DNA of 64,000 bases, taken from NCBI GenBank assembly GCA_050248155.1, contig JBFWSW010000010.1, forward strand, positions 1 to 64,000. The letters are read 5' to 3'. This document shows positions 41,669 through 50,191 of this stretch, one piece after another (the stretch's first letter is position 1; each line of letters opens with the position of its first letter). The position numbers and the translations under genes were made by a program. Origin of the DNA: VFMC01 sp050248155. GTDB lineage: Bacteria > Actinomycetota > Acidimicrobiia > Acidimicrobiales > Ilumatobacteraceae. The notes beneath the pieces are model-generated. The model was not told the origin of the DNA. It made no database searches and saw nothing but the letters and a program-made list of their open reading frames with translations.

Positions 41669-42156
41669 CGTTCCCGTCCCGCGCGCTGGAGAGGGGCGAG
41701 CACCGGCGGCGGGACCATGGCACTCACGTCACCACCGTAGTTCGCGATCTCCCTGATGAAGCGGCTACTGATGAACACCAGACTGGGCTTGCACGGCAGG
41801 TAGACGGTGCGAACACCGGCTGCCGCGTAGTTGGTGTGGGCCATCTGCTGCTCGACCTCGAAGTCGCCGCCGGTGCGCAATCCCTTCACGATGAAGTCGG
41901 CGCCGGCCTCTCGTGCGGCGTCGACCGCGAGGCCGGGGAACGAGATCACCCGCACGCGGCGGCTGCCCTTCAACGGGCGGACGCTCTGGCGGATCATCTT
42001 CAGTCGCTCGTCGAGGGTGAACATGCCACTCGGCTTCGAGGGGTTGTGCATGGCGGCGACGACGACCGAGCCGAAGAGCTCGAGCGACTGCTCGACCACG
42101 TCGAGGTGACCCAGATGGATCGGGTCGAAGCTCCCGGGATAGAGCACGGTGGTCAT
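41665..42156 (-). CDS. coaD: Phosphopantetheine adenylyltransferase
   Basis: 163 residues. TVLYPGSFDPIHLGHLDVV (nucleotidyltransferase H-x-G-H motif), HNPSKPSGMFTLDERLKMI, GADFIVKGLRTGGDFEVEQQMAHTN and ISSRFIREI are diagnostic CoaD segments. It forms dephospho-CoA in CoA synthesis and supplies the precursor of the acyl carrier protein arm. Its stop overlaps the start of the SepIVA-like gene (ATGA). It is 45 bases downstream of rsmD. Confidence 0.97.
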   Translation of the reverse strand: MTTVLYPGSFDPIHLGHLDVVEQSLELFGSVVVAAMHNPSKPSGMFTLDERLKMIRQSVRPLKGSRRVRVISFPGLAVDAAREAGADFIVKGLRTGGDFEVEQQMAHTNYAAAGVRTVYLPCKPSLVFISSRFIREIANYGGDVSAMVPPPVLAPLQRAGRER

Positions 42157-42201
42157 GTGCAGGTGGACGTTAGTTCGATGACGAGGCTGCGGCCGGGACG
42201 T

Positions 42202-42723
42202 TCAGCCGAGGTCGCGGGCGAGCAAGGTCGCGGTCGTGCGGCCGTACCGACGTGATCTGACCGTGTCCCATCCCTCGGGCGGTTCGATCTCGCGCGAGGC
42301 CTCGCACAGCACGTACGACGCGTCGAGCACGCCGAGCAGGCGCGCCCACTCGGTGAAGGTGTAGGGAGGATCGACGAGGGCGAGGTCGACGTTGCGGGCG
42401 GCCGGAACCCACGCCATCACGTCGGACGTGACGACCGTCGCCCGATCCCCGATCCGCAGCGCGTCGATGTTGGCGCGCAGCGCCCTCAGCGCGTCGCGAT
42501 CACGCTCGACGAAGGTGCACCGTGCGGCGCCGCGTGACAGAGCCTCGATGCCGAGCGCGCCCGATCCGGCATAGAGGTCGACCACGACTGCGTCCTCGAC
42601 GATGCCCATCGACGACAGGGAGTTGAAGACGGCCTCGCGCACCTTGTCGGTGGTGGGCCGGGTGGTGTCGCCGTGCGGCGCGACCAGCTTGCGTCCGCCC
42701 AACTCGCCTGCCACCACGCGCAC
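42202..42723 (-). CDS. rsmD: 16S rRNA (guanine(966)-N(2))-methyltransferase
   Basis: 173 residues. MRVVAGELGGRKLVAP, TRPTTDKVREAVFNSL, VVVDLYAGSGALGIEALSRGA (SAM motif) and LALVDPPYTF (catalytic DPPY) are the RsmD hallmarks. It methylates G966 in the small-subunit head. rsmD-coaD is a conserved pair. It heads this long minus-strand cluster; 31 bases separate it from the divergent zinc-ribbon gene. Confidence 0.95.
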   Translation of the reverse strand: MRVVAGELGGRKLVAPHGDTTRPTTDKVREAVFNSLSSMGIVEDAVVVDLYAGSGALGIEALSRGAARCTFVERDRDALRALRANIDALRIGDRATVVTSDVMAWVPAARNVDLALVDPPYTFTEWARLLGVLDASYVLCEASREIEPPEGWDTVRSRRYGRTTATLLARDLG

Positions 42724-42754
42724 GGCGGCAGGCTACCTGCGGCACACTGGTGCG

Positions 42755-42922
42755 GTGCCGGTGCCGGAGCAGACGATCGTGTGCGTCGACTGCGGCGGCC
42801 GGTGCCATCTGCTGACCCACCCGCCGGAGGACGGTCTGTGGGAGCCGGGCGACATCGTGGCCTATCGCTGCGAGGACTGCCTCGACAGGTGGGACCTGGT
42901 GCTGCCGGACGACGACGAGTGA
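42755..42922 (+). CDS. Small zinc-ribbon-like protein
   Basis: 55 residues. CVDCGGRCH and CEDC, separated by ~26 residues, form a possible zinc ribbon; the acidic end is PDDDE. No function is known. GTG 42755 or, two codons later, GTG 42761 may start it; the first is given. It is divergent from rsmD and its end is 10 bases from the end of the convergent STAS gene. Small size lowers certainty, but the Cys pattern is unlikely by chance. Confidence 0.65.
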   Translation: MPVPEQTIVCVDCGGRCHLLTHPPEDGLWEPGDIVAYRCEDCLDRWDLVLPDDDE

Positions 42923-42932
42923 GCGCGACTCG

Positions 42933-43268
42933 TCAGATGGGCGTCGGTGTGTAGCCGACGAGCGACGTGAGACCGCAGAGCTCGATCAATCTCGCGGCAC
43001 GTTCGGACGCTGTCGACGTGACCTCGCCCCCTCGCCGACGAACTGCATCGGCGACCATCGCGAGCGCCGACAGCCCGGTCGAGTCGATGAAGCCGGACCC
43101 GGTCGCGTCGATGTGGAGATGAGCTGATGGAGCGTGGCGGAACTGCATCAGCAGCGGCGCCGCCTCGGACACGCTGACCGCGTCGAGGTCACCGGTGATC
43201 CGCAAGATGGTCGTCGACCGATCGACGACCTCGAAGACCACGGCCTTGGTGCGCGCGTCCCCGGTCAC
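42933..43268 (-). CDS. STAS-domain anti-sigma factor antagonist-like protein
   Basis: 111 residues. FEVVDRSTTILRITGDLDAVSV, LHIDATGSGFIDSTGLSALAMVADA and EVTSTASERAARLIELCGL follow the STAS fold. The DS(T/S)G site, with the phosphorylatable Ser in FIDSTGLSAL, is intact, as in SpoIIAA/RsbV-type regulators. It may release a sigma factor from an anti-sigma kinase, but no partner kinase or sigma factor gene is seen in this window. GTG 43268 was chosen; longer forms would add a Pro/Arg-rich non-family leader. Confidence 0.82.
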   Translation of the reverse strand: MTGDARTKAVVFEVVDRSTTILRITGDLDAVSVSEAAPLLMQFRHAPSAHLHIDATGSGFIDSTGLSALAMVADAVRRRGGEVTSTASERAARLIELCGLTSLVGYTPTPI

Positions 43269-43418
43269 ATCTCCATCATCGGCCCCTCGCCGACCGACTT
43301 GATGTATTGCACTCTCAGGAATTGCCGGCGCGGTTGCCGAGGGCTCCCGTCCGGATGCGGGCACCTCACGGCCCGCACGGCCGTCTGCTGCCCTCATTCG
43401 CCGCGTCCACACGTTGAT

Positions 43419-43457
43419 GCGGGCAGCTCACGGCGACTTCGGGCGTGCGCTGCCCGC
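43419..43457 (-). terminator. Possible hairpin after the small acidic gene
   Basis: An 8-bp stem, GCGGGCAG with CTGCCCGC, 43419-43426 and 43450-43457, starts 7 bases after the stop of the minus-strand small gene (43465). The loop is long (23 bases), so it could instead be a chance GC palindrome. The rest of 43269-43464 shows no gene. Confidence 0.4.
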
Positions 43458-43464
43458 GATCCGA

Positions 43465-43632
43465 TCAGGGGTTCGGGTCCTGATCGGCTTCGGTGACGTC
43501 GGCCTCTTCGGGGAGCAGCGGCGGGGCCCCGAGCGGCACCGCCGCGGGCTTCCCGATGCCGGCACCGATGTCCTCGTCGGGATCACCGACCGGCATCGGC
43601 GGCTCCCCCTGATCGTCGCGTTCGTCTGTCAT
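43465..43632 (-). CDS. Small acidic, Pro-rich protein (uncertain)
   Basis: 55 residues (MTDERDDQGEPPMPVGDPDE..., ending in EADQDPNP). Disordered composition, no helix or domain. It is supported by composition and by standing in an otherwise empty gap between recG and the STAS gene; it could also be non-coding. No ribosome site of note was seen before ATG 43632. Confidence 0.42.
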   Translation of the reverse strand: MTDERDDQGEPPMPVGDPDEDIGAGIGKPAAVPLGAPPLLPEEADVTEADQDPNP

Positions 43633-43737
43633 GCCAACTCGGTACCCGAAGCCGGGCGCCTCCATGCACCGACGGCGGATCCAGTGCTGTGACTGGAAAC
43701 GTTCGCCGCGTTCGACGACAGGCCCGTTGCCGTGACC

Positions 43738-43767
43738 GTGCGCCGACACGGTTCCCGTGAGGCGCAC
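43738..43767 (-). terminator. Hairpin in the gap downstream of recG
   Basis: A two-part stem: GTGCGCC (43738-43744) with GGCGCAC (43761-43767), and inside it CACGG with CCGTG around a 3-base loop. It lies ~90 bases after the recG stop on the minus strand and could end that transcript. No U-tract. The remaining bases of 43633-43855 hold no recognisable gene; a purine-rich GAGCGAAGCGAGCGA run is near 43821. Confidence 0.5.
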
Positions 43768-43855
43768 AGCAACGTGGGTGCGGCCGCAGGCCGCTCGATC
43801 AACTCGACCGACAGGAGAGAGGGAGCGAAGCGAGCGAACGATGGAGGTCGAAGCA

Positions 43856-46009
43856 TCAGCTCTTGAACAGGAACGCTTCGTCGTCGCTGCTGAAGAGGAG
43901 GTCGAGCTCGTCGGCGAGGATCTGGTGCTCGCGGAGGAAGGGGTCGGCGTCGACCACCTCGAACGCAGCCTCCCTTGCCTGCACCACGAGCTCGCGATCA
44001 CGACGCAACGATGCGAGCCGGAGGTCGCTGCGGCCCTTCTGTGCGGTGTTCATGATCGTGCCCTCGCCGCGCAGCTCGAGGTCGACCTCGGCCAGCTCGA
44101 ACCCGTCGGTGGTGGCGACGAGCGCCTCGATGCGCGGGTTCGCGGCCGGCGCGTCGGGATCGGGCGTCGTCACCAGCCAGCAACGCGACGCGTACGAACC
44201 GCGACCCACGCGACCGCGCAGCTGGTGCAATTGCGCGATCCCGAAGCGGTCGGCGTCGAGGATGACCATCACCGTCGCGTTCGGCACGTCGACACCGACC
44301 TCGATGACGGTCGTCGCGACGAGCACGTCGAGCGCGCCCGATCGGAAACGATCCATGATCGCCTCCTTCTCGGCCGACGGCATGCGCCCGTGCAACAGCG
44401 CGAGCCGCAACCCCTGCAGCTCGCCGGCCGACAAGCGCTCGTAGGTCTCCTCGGCGCTGGCGAGCTCGAGCTTCTCGCTCTCACCGATGAGCGGGCACAC
44501 CACGTACGCCTGCCGCCCTTCCCCCACCTCGGCGCGCACGTCGGCCCACACCGCCGCCTCGTCGAGCGGCCCGTTCGCCCAGTGCGTCGTGATCGGTGTA
44601 CGACCCGGCGGCAGCTCGTCGAGCACGCTGACGTCGAGGTCGCCGTACACGGTCATCGCCGCAGTGCGCGGGATCGGCGTCGCCGTCATCACCAGCACGT
44701 CGGGCACCGCTCCCCCGGCCTTGTCGCGCAGCGCGGCTCGCTGCTCGACACCGAAGCGGTGCTGCTCGTCGACGACCACCACGCCGAGGCTGTGGAACGA
44801 CACGCCCTCCTGGATGAGCGCGTGCGTGCCGATGGCGATGTCGACACCGCCGTCGGCGAGCCCGGCCAACACGTCGCGCCGCTCCGAGCCGGTGACCCGG
44901 TTGGTGAGCAGCTCGACGCGCAACGGCCGGTCACCGAACAGGTTGCCCGGGTCGGGCACGGTGACACCCTCGAGCAGACGCCGGATGCCCGCCGCATGTT
45001 GCTCGGCGAGCACCTCGGTCGGCGCCATCAGCGCCGCCTGGTGACGCCCTTGCACCGCGGTGAGCATCGCGCTGACAGCGACGAGAGTCTTGCCCGCGCC
45101 GACGTCACCCTGCAGCAGCCGGTGCATCGGATGCGGCTTCGCGAGATCGGCCTCGATCTCGGCGATGACCCGCCGCTGTGCGCCGGTGAGCTCGTACGGC
45201 AACACGTCGCGCAGTCGATCGACGAGCTCGCCATCGACCTCGTGGCGGATGCCGAGCGAGTCGCGTTCGAGCGCCCGCTTGCGTGCCACCAGCACCGTCT
45301 GCACTCGGAACAGCTCGTCGAAGGCGAGCCGGCGCCGCGCGCGCGATTGGTCGCTCATCGTCTCCGGGAGGTGGATGAGACGGAGCGCATCCGTACGGTC
45401 GAGGAGACCGAGGCGCTGCTGCACCGGCCACGGCACCGGGTCGGCGATGCCCCTCGCCGTGCACCGTTCGAGCGCGTTCTCGACGTATCCCGCGATCTCC
45501 CACGTGTTCAGCGCGACCTTCTCGCTCTGCGGGTAGATCGGCACGATGCGGCCCGTCCGGTCGCCGATGAGGTCGACGATCGGGTTCGTCATCTGCAAGC
45601 CACCGCGGAACACCTCGGGCTTGCCGAAGAGCGAGATGTTGAGGCCCTCGTGGAGCTGCTTCTCGCGCCACGGCTGGTTGAAGAACGTGACGGTCAGGCG
45701 GCCGCTGCCGTCACCGACGGTTGCCGTGACCATCGTCTTGCGATTGCGGGTGAGCCGCTTGGTGACGCTGCGGACCGACACGAGCACGAGCGCCTCGGTG
45801 CCCGCCACCAGATCGCTCACGCGCGCCTCGTTGGTGCGGTCGACCCATCGACGTGGGTAGAAGGTCAGCAGATCCAGGACGGAGGAGATGCCGAACGCTT
45901 CGAGCGCCGCCTGCTTGCGCTCGCCGACACCTCGCAGCCGTTCGACGCCGATCGCGTCGAGCTCGCGCAGCGTGAGCGGTGCGCTGTCGGCCATCGCGTC
46001 AGCCGGCAC
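43856..46009 (-). CDS. recG: ATP-dependent DNA helicase RecG
   Basis: 717 residues. Wedge/OB domain (~60-160, with VTFFNQPWREKQL), Walker A GDVGAGKT (~300), VVVDEQHRFGVEQR (~420, DEQH box), TATPIPRT (~450), ending with QLRGRVGRG (~620) and a C-terminal TRG-like hook. It remodels stalled forks and Holliday junctions. The start GTG 46009 is three bases after the fakA stop; ATG 45994, five codons inside, is an equally good start. Length is normal. Confidence 0.95.
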   Translation of the reverse strand: MPADAMADSAPLTLRELDAIGVERLRGVGERKQAALEAFGISSVLDLLTFYPRRWVDRTNEARVSDLVAGTEALVLVSVRSVTKRLTRNRKTMVTATVGDGSGRLTVTFFNQPWREKQLHEGLNISLFGKPEVFRGGLQMTNPIVDLIGDRTGRIVPIYPQSEKVALNTWEIAGYVENALERCTARGIADPVPWPVQQRLGLLDRTDALRLIHLPETMSDQSRARRRLAFDELFRVQTVLVARKRALERDSLGIRHEVDGELVDRLRDVLPYELTGAQRRVIAEIEADLAKPHPMHRLLQGDVGAGKTLVAVSAMLTAVQGRHQAALMAPTEVLAEQHAAGIRRLLEGVTVPDPGNLFGDRPLRVELLTNRVTGSERRDVLAGLADGGVDIAIGTHALIQEGVSFHSLGVVVVDEQHRFGVEQRAALRDKAGGAVPDVLVMTATPIPRTAAMTVYGDLDVSVLDELPPGRTPITTHWANGPLDEAAVWADVRAEVGEGRQAYVVCPLIGESEKLELASAEETYERLSAGELQGLRLALLHGRMPSAEKEAIMDRFRSGALDVLVATTVIEVGVDVPNATVMVILDADRFGIAQLHQLRGRVGRGSYASRCWLVTTPDPDAPAANPRIEALVATTDGFELAEVDLELRGEGTIMNTAQKGRSDLRLASLRRDRELVVQAREAAFEVVDADPFLREHQILADELDLLFSSDDEAFLFKS

Positions 46010-46012
46010 CGA

Positions 46013-47692
46013 TCACTCGACACCGATGAGGAACGGGTAGAGCGGTTGGCCGCCCTCGTGCACCTCGACCTCGATGCCAGGGCGCTCGTCGCGCAGCCAG
46101 TCGACCAGGCTCGCCGTCTGAACGGCGGTCACCCCATCGCCGGTGATGATCGTCACGATCTCGCTCGCTCCGTCGACGAGGTGGTCGAGCAGGGCGGTCG
46201 CCGCACCTTCGAGCGAGCCGCTGACCGACACGATGCCGTCGCCGCGGACGATGCCGATCCAATCGCCGGTGACGATGGCCCCGGCCGGGCTGCTGGTGTC
46301 GCGCACCGCTCGGGTCACCTCACCGGTCGTCACCGATCCGACTGCGTCGAGCATCGCCGACTTGTTCGTGGCGGCGTCGGCCTCGGGGTCGTAGACCACC
46401 AGCGCGGCGAGCGCCGCGGGCATCGACGTCGTCGGGACCACGAGCACCAGCTTGCCCGTCAGTCCGTCGAGCTGCTCGGCCACCGGGATGATGTTCTTGT
46501 TGTTCGGCAGCACGATGACCTGCTGCGCGTTGACCGCCTCGACCGCGTCGAGCATCTCGGCCGTCGACGGGTTGAGCGTCTGGCCGCCGGTGACGACTCC
46601 TTGCACACCCAGGTTGCCGAACAGCTCGACCAACCCGTCGCCGCTGGCGACCGCGACGACAGCGCACGTGACCGGAGGCAGCGCGGTCGACGGCCCGGAG
46701 AACGGCGCCGTCGGCCCGTGCATCGCCGCCTCGCGGTGGGCGTGCTCGTCGGCGACCTCCTCGAAGAGGTCGGTCACCCTGATCTGGCGTGGCCTCCCAC
46801 CGAGGCCGATCGCCACCTCGATCGCAGCCCCGATGTCGTTGGTGTGCACGTGGCAGTTCCACAGGCCGTCACCGCCGACGACGACGATCGAGTCGCCGAT
46901 GTCGCCCCAGCCCGACTTGAACTCGTCGATCGAGCCATCGTCGAGGTCGAGCAAGTACATCACCTCGTAGCGCAGCTCGGACACGTCGACCGAACCGTCA
47001 CTCGAGGTGCGATGGGCCACCGCCTCGAACTGCTCGGGCGTCAGGCCCTCGTCGGCCGCGGGCTCGGGCAACGGCTCGCCGTCGACGACGTGGAGCGCAG
47101 CATCGAGGACGAGCACGTATCCCGCTCCGCCGGCGTCGACGACTCCGGTTTCCTTGAGCACGGGCAGGAGGTCGGGGGTGCGCGCCAGCGCAGTACGGCC
47201 GGCGTCGCGCGCGGCGCGCACGACGGACGCGAGCGAGCCGCTCTCGCGAGCGGCGATGCCCGCTCCGTCGGCTGCGGCGCGGGCGACGGTGAGGATGGTG
47301 CCTTCGATCGGCTTGAGCACCGCCCCGTATGCGGCACCCGCAGCGGTGTCGAGCGCCGCCGCCACGGTGGAGCCTGCTGCCGCGGGCGCCTGCTTGAGGG
47401 TCGACGCCAGACCGCGCAGGATCTGGCTGAGGATGACCCCGCTGTTGCCGCGGGCGCCCATGAGCGAACCGTGGCTGATCGCGTCGCACGTCGCGCCGAG
47501 ATCGGGGTCGGCGCCGTCCAGCTCGGCGACGACGGCGTCGAGCGTGCGGGCCATGTTGGTCCCCGTGTCGCCGTCGGGCACGGGATAGACGTTCAGCCGG
47601 TTGAGCACTGCCGCGTGGAGCTGCACCAGGTCGCGGGCGGTGACGATGATGCGCCGGAGGTCGTCGGAGGACAGCAGCTCGAGGCTCGGCAC
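46013..47692 (-). CDS. DAK2/DhaL-domain protein, FakA-like fatty acid kinase subunit
   Basis: 559 residues. The N-terminal DhaL domain has NRLNVYPVPDGDTGTNMARTL (ATP/Mg-binding Asp residues), GSLMGARGNSGVILSQILRG and VVDAGGAGYVLVLDAA. The middle and C-terminal parts (~220-559; SELRYEVMYLLD, NCHVHTNDIGAAIEVAI, LPNNKNI) match FakA proteins, which phosphorylate fatty acids bound to FakB. A FakB partner gene is not in the window. GTG 47692 starts the recG operon, three bases before which it ends; a divergent promoter region of ~180 bases separates it from rpmB. Confidence 0.88.
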   Translation of the reverse strand: MPSLELLSSDDLRRIIVTARDLVQLHAAVLNRLNVYPVPDGDTGTNMARTLDAVVAELDGADPDLGATCDAISHGSLMGARGNSGVILSQILRGLASTLKQAPAAAGSTVAAALDTAAGAAYGAVLKPIEGTILTVARAAADGAGIAARESGSLASVVRAARDAGRTALARTPDLLPVLKETGVVDAGGAGYVLVLDAALHVVDGEPLPEPAADEGLTPEQFEAVAHRTSSDGSVDVSELRYEVMYLLDLDDGSIDEFKSGWGDIGDSIVVVGGDGLWNCHVHTNDIGAAIEVAIGLGGRPRQIRVTDLFEEVADEHAHREAAMHGPTAPFSGPSTALPPVTCAVVAVASGDGLVELFGNLGVQGVVTGGQTLNPSTAEMLDAVEAVNAQQVIVLPNNKNIIPVAEQLDGLTGKLVLVVPTTSMPAALAALVVYDPEADAATNKSAMLDAVGSVTTGEVTRAVRDTSSPAGAIVTGDWIGIVRGDGIVSVSGSLEGAATALLDHLVDGASEIVTIITGDGVTAVQTASLVDWLRDERPGIEVEVHEGGQPLYPFLIGVE

Positions 47693-47759
47693 GTGCGACA
47701 GACTAGGGGTGCCGCCACGCTGGGCGTCGCGCCGCTGGGGATGGCCCCATCGGCGGAAA

Positions 47760-47781
47760 CGATGCCTGCGAGCAGGCATCG
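47760..47781. promoter_or_regulatory. 22-bp palindrome between the FakA-like gene and rpmB
   Basis: Perfect arms CGATGCCTGC and GCAGGCATCG around a GA centre. It is in the ~180-base divergent intergenic region, 69 bases from the FakA-like gene start and about 92 from rpmB. Size and symmetry fit a dimeric regulator site; it could also be a structural palindrome. No regulator can be named. Confidence 0.45.
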
Positions 47782-47823
47782 CCTGCGGATATCGACCACG
47801 CCGCTGATATCGTTTTGCAGCTC

Positions 47824-47852
47824 TTCCGTCCGGTGCGCACCGGCGGACGGAA
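47824..47852 (+). promoter_or_regulatory. Hairpin in the probable rpmB leader
   Basis: TTCCGTCC (47824-47831) pairs with GGACGGAA (47845-47852), and GGTGCGCACC lies inside as a second palindrome. It is 21 bases before the rpmB start, in the likely 5' untranslated region, where autogenous control of ribosomal protein genes often acts. Function is inferred from position only. Confidence 0.42.
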
Positions 47853-47873
47853 CCGATCGAAGGAAGACGTCTC

Positions 47874-48065
47874 ATGGCAGCAGTTTGTGAAGTGTGCGGG
47901 AAGGCCCCGAGCTGGGGCATGTCCGTGTCGCACTCGCACCGGCGCACCAAGCGTCGTTGGAACCCGAACATCCAGCGTGTGCGGGCCCTGGTGGGTGGAA
48001 GTCCCAAGCGACTCCACGTGTGCACCGGCTGCATCAAGAGCGGCAAAGTCGTCAAAGCGGGCTGA
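47874..48065 (+). CDS. rpmB: 50S ribosomal protein L28
   Basis: 63 residues: MAAVCEVCGKAPSWGMSVSHSHRRTKRRWNPN, then VRALVGGSPKRLHVCTGCIKSGKV. Two CxxC pairs (CEVC, CTGC) show the zinc-binding (C+) form. A ribosome site AAGGAAG lies ~8 bases before ATG 47874. It is followed after 9 bases by the cold-shock-like gene. Confidence 0.97.
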   Translation: MAAVCEVCGKAPSWGMSVSHSHRRTKRRWNPNIQRVRALVGGSPKRLHVCTGCIKSGKVVKAG

Positions 48066-48074
48066 GGTCGCACT

Positions 48075-48296
48075 GTGCAGGGCGTCATCAAGTCATACGA
48101 CCCCTCCACCGGCGACGGCGTGGTGCTCTGCGACACCGATCTGTCCGAGTTCGACCTGGCGCGTGACGCGCTCGAGGGGTCGATCTTCCGGATGCTCCGC
48201 CAAGGCCAACGAGTCATCTTCGATCTGAACGACTCGGGTCGGGCCACCGGGCTCCGCCTGGGAAGTGAAGTCGACATGGGATCGCCCGGCCAGTAG
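48075..48296 (+). CDS. Cold-shock-domain-like small protein
   Basis: 73 residues. MQGVIKSYDPSTGDGVVLCDTD has the G-x-(I/V)-K-x-(F/Y)...G-x-G rhythm of an OB/cold-shock N-terminus, and the rest (QGQRVIFDLNDSGRATGLRLG) resembles the end of such a domain; the RNP1 motif KGFGFI is not conserved, so nucleic-acid binding is uncertain. GTG 48075, nine bases after rpmB. The stop codon is inside the loop and arm of the terminator hairpin. Confidence 0.75.
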   Translation: MQGVIKSYDPSTGDGVVLCDTDLSEFDLARDALEGSIFRMLRQGQRVIFDLNDSGRATGLRLGSEVDMGSPGQ

Positions 48297-48307
48297 GCCG
48301 GGCGATC
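48280..48307 (+). terminator. Hairpin terminator overlapping the end of the cold-shock-like gene
   Basis: Perfect 12-bp stem GATCGCCCGGCC / GGCCGGGCGATC (48280-48291 and 48296-48307) with a four-base AGTA loop; the TAG stop (48294-48296) lies in the loop and first base of the right arm. Followed by GTTCATT. It is a strong candidate for the end of the rpmB transcript, before pckG. Confidence 0.82.
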
Positions 48308-48382
48308 GTTCATTCCAGCCCACAACCGATCCTCCCCGAGCTCGCCGGCGCAGCGTCGCGCCGGCCCAAAGGAGAAGCGCCG

Positions 48383-50179
48383 ATGAGTGCCAGCACGACC
48401 AACACCCGCCTCCAGCAATGGGTCGACGAGTGGGCAACGATCCTCCAGCCGGACAGCGTGTACTGGTGCGACGGCAGCGCCGACGAGTACGACCGGCTCG
48501 CCGGCGAGCTCGTCGCCAGCGGCACCTTCACACACCTCGACGAGGCCAAGCGGCCCAACAGCTTCTGGGCGCACAGCGATCCGGGCGACGTCGCTCGTGT
48601 CGAGGACCGCACCTTCATCTGCAGCGAGCGCAGCGAGGACGCCGGACCGAACAACAACTGGCGCGACCCGGCCGAGATGCGGGCCGAGCTGAAGCGGCTG
48701 TACACGGGCGCGATGAAGGGCCGCACGATGTACGTCATCCCGTTCAGCATGGGCCCCCTCGGCTCGGCGATCGCCCACATCGGCGTCCAGCTCACCGACT
48801 CGGCGTACGTCGCGGTCAACATGCGGATCATGACCCGCATGGGTCAAGCTGCACTCGACGTGCTCGGCGACGGCCAATGGGTGCCCTGCGTGCACTCGGT
48901 CGGCGCCCCGCTCGAGCCCGGCCAGGCCGACGTGCCGTGGCCCTGCAACCCCGACAACAAGTACATCGTCCACTTCCCCGAGACGCGCGAGATCATGAGC
49001 TTCGGGTCGGGATACGGCGGCAACGCGCTGCTCGGCAAGAAGTGCTTCGCCCTGCGCATCGCGTCGGTGATGGCACGTGACGACGGCTGGCTGGCCGAGC
49101 ACATGCTCATCCTCAAGCTCACCAACCCCGATGGTGAGGCGAAGTACGTCGCCGCCGCGTTCCCCTCTGCGTGCGGCAAGACCAACCTCGCGATGCTCAT
49201 CCCGACCATCCCCGGCTGGAAGGCCGAGACGATCGGCGACGACATCTGCTGGATGAAGTTCGGCGCCGATGGTCGGCTGTACGCGATCAACCCGGAGGCA
49301 GGCTTCTTCGGGGTCGCACCCGGCACCGGCTACGACACCAACGCCAATGCGATGGACACGCTGTGGGGCAACTCGATCTACACGAACACCGCGCTCACGA
49401 ACGATGGTGACGTGTGGTGGGAGGGCATGACCGATCAGCCGCCGGCGCGCGCCACCGACTGGCGCGGCAACCCGTGGACGCCCGAGGCCGACACCCCCGC
49501 CGCGCACCCGAACGCACGGTTCACCGCGCCCGCGTCACAGTGCCCGTCGATCGCGCCGGAGTGGGAAGATCCCGCCGGCGTGCCGATCTCCGCGATCCTG
49601 TTCGGCGGCCGTCGCCGCACGACCGTTCCGCTGGTCACGCAGGCCAAGAACTGGGAGCACGGCGTGTTCCTCGGCTCGATCATGGCCAGTGAGACCACGG
49701 CGGCCCAGGCCGGCGCCGTCGGCAAGCTCCGCTTCGACCCGATGGCCATGCTGCCGTTCTGCGGGTACAACATGGCCGACTACTTCGCCCACTGGTTGAG
49801 CATCGGCAAGCACTCCGACGAGGCCAACCTCCCGAAGATCTTCTTCGTCAACTGGTTCCGCCGCGACGAGGACGGGCGCTTCCTGTGGCCGGGCTACGGC
49901 GAGAACAGCCGAGTGCTCAAGTGGATCTTCGATCGAGTCGACGGTTCGAACAACGCGGTCGAGACACCGATCGGGATGCTCCCCCACCCTGCCGATCTCG
50001 ATCGGACCGGCCTCGATGTCGCCGACGCAGACCTGGACGAGCTGCTGTCCGTCGACACCGAGGGCTGGCTGGCGGCCATCCCGCAGATCCGCGAGCACTA
50101 CGCACAGTTCGGCGACAAGCTGCCCGCCGCGCTCAGCCTCGAGCTCGACGACCTCGAGGGTCGGCTCGCCAACGCCTGA
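48383..50179 (+). CDS. pckG: Phosphoenolpyruvate carboxykinase (GTP)
   Basis: 598 residues. Converts oxaloacetate and GTP to PEP and CO2, the entry to gluconeogenesis. YVIPFSMGPLGSAIAHIGVQLTDS (~120), FGSGYGGNALLGKKCFALRIAS (~210), P-loop FPSACGKTN (~260), GDDICWM (~284, metal site) and FGGRRRTTVPLV (~410) are all present, and length is normal for the GTP-dependent class. ATG 48383, with GGAG at 48371, is the start. It follows the rpmB terminator and is monocistronic here. Confidence 0.97.
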   Translation: MSASTTNTRLQQWVDEWATILQPDSVYWCDGSADEYDRLAGELVASGTFTHLDEAKRPNSFWAHSDPGDVARVEDRTFICSERSEDAGPNNNWRDPAEMRAELKRLYTGAMKGRTMYVIPFSMGPLGSAIAHIGVQLTDSAYVAVNMRIMTRMGQAALDVLGDGQWVPCVHSVGAPLEPGQADVPWPCNPDNKYIVHFPETREIMSFGSGYGGNALLGKKCFALRIASVMARDDGWLAEHMLILKLTNPDGEAKYVAAAFPSACGKTNLAMLIPTIPGWKAETIGDDICWMKFGADGRLYAINPEAGFFGVAPGTGYDTNANAMDTLWGNSIYTNTALTNDGDVWWEGMTDQPPARATDWRGNPWTPEADTPAAHPNARFTAPASQCPSIAPEWEDPAGVPISAILFGGRRRTTVPLVTQAKNWEHGVFLGSIMASETTAAQAGAVGKLRFDPMAMLPFCGYNMADYFAHWLSIGKHSDEANLPKIFFVNWFRRDEDGRFLWPGYGENSRVLKWIFDRVDGSNNAVETPIGMLPHPADLDRTGLDVADADLDELLSVDTEGWLAAIPQIREHYAQFGDKLPAALSLELDDLEGRLANA

Positions 50180-50191
50180 GGCCGGCGCCGC

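Noticed and set aside
43268..43856. Search for a tRNA or small RNA in the longest gap regions
   Set aside because: No cloverleaf, T-loop sequence or conserved RNA pattern could be found; only GC hairpins are seen.
43757..47890. Very long open frame on the + strand opposite recG and the FakA-like gene
   Set aside because: It is a shadow of two well-recognised genes in a GC-rich sequence; its translation is Arg/Asp/His-rich without any domain.
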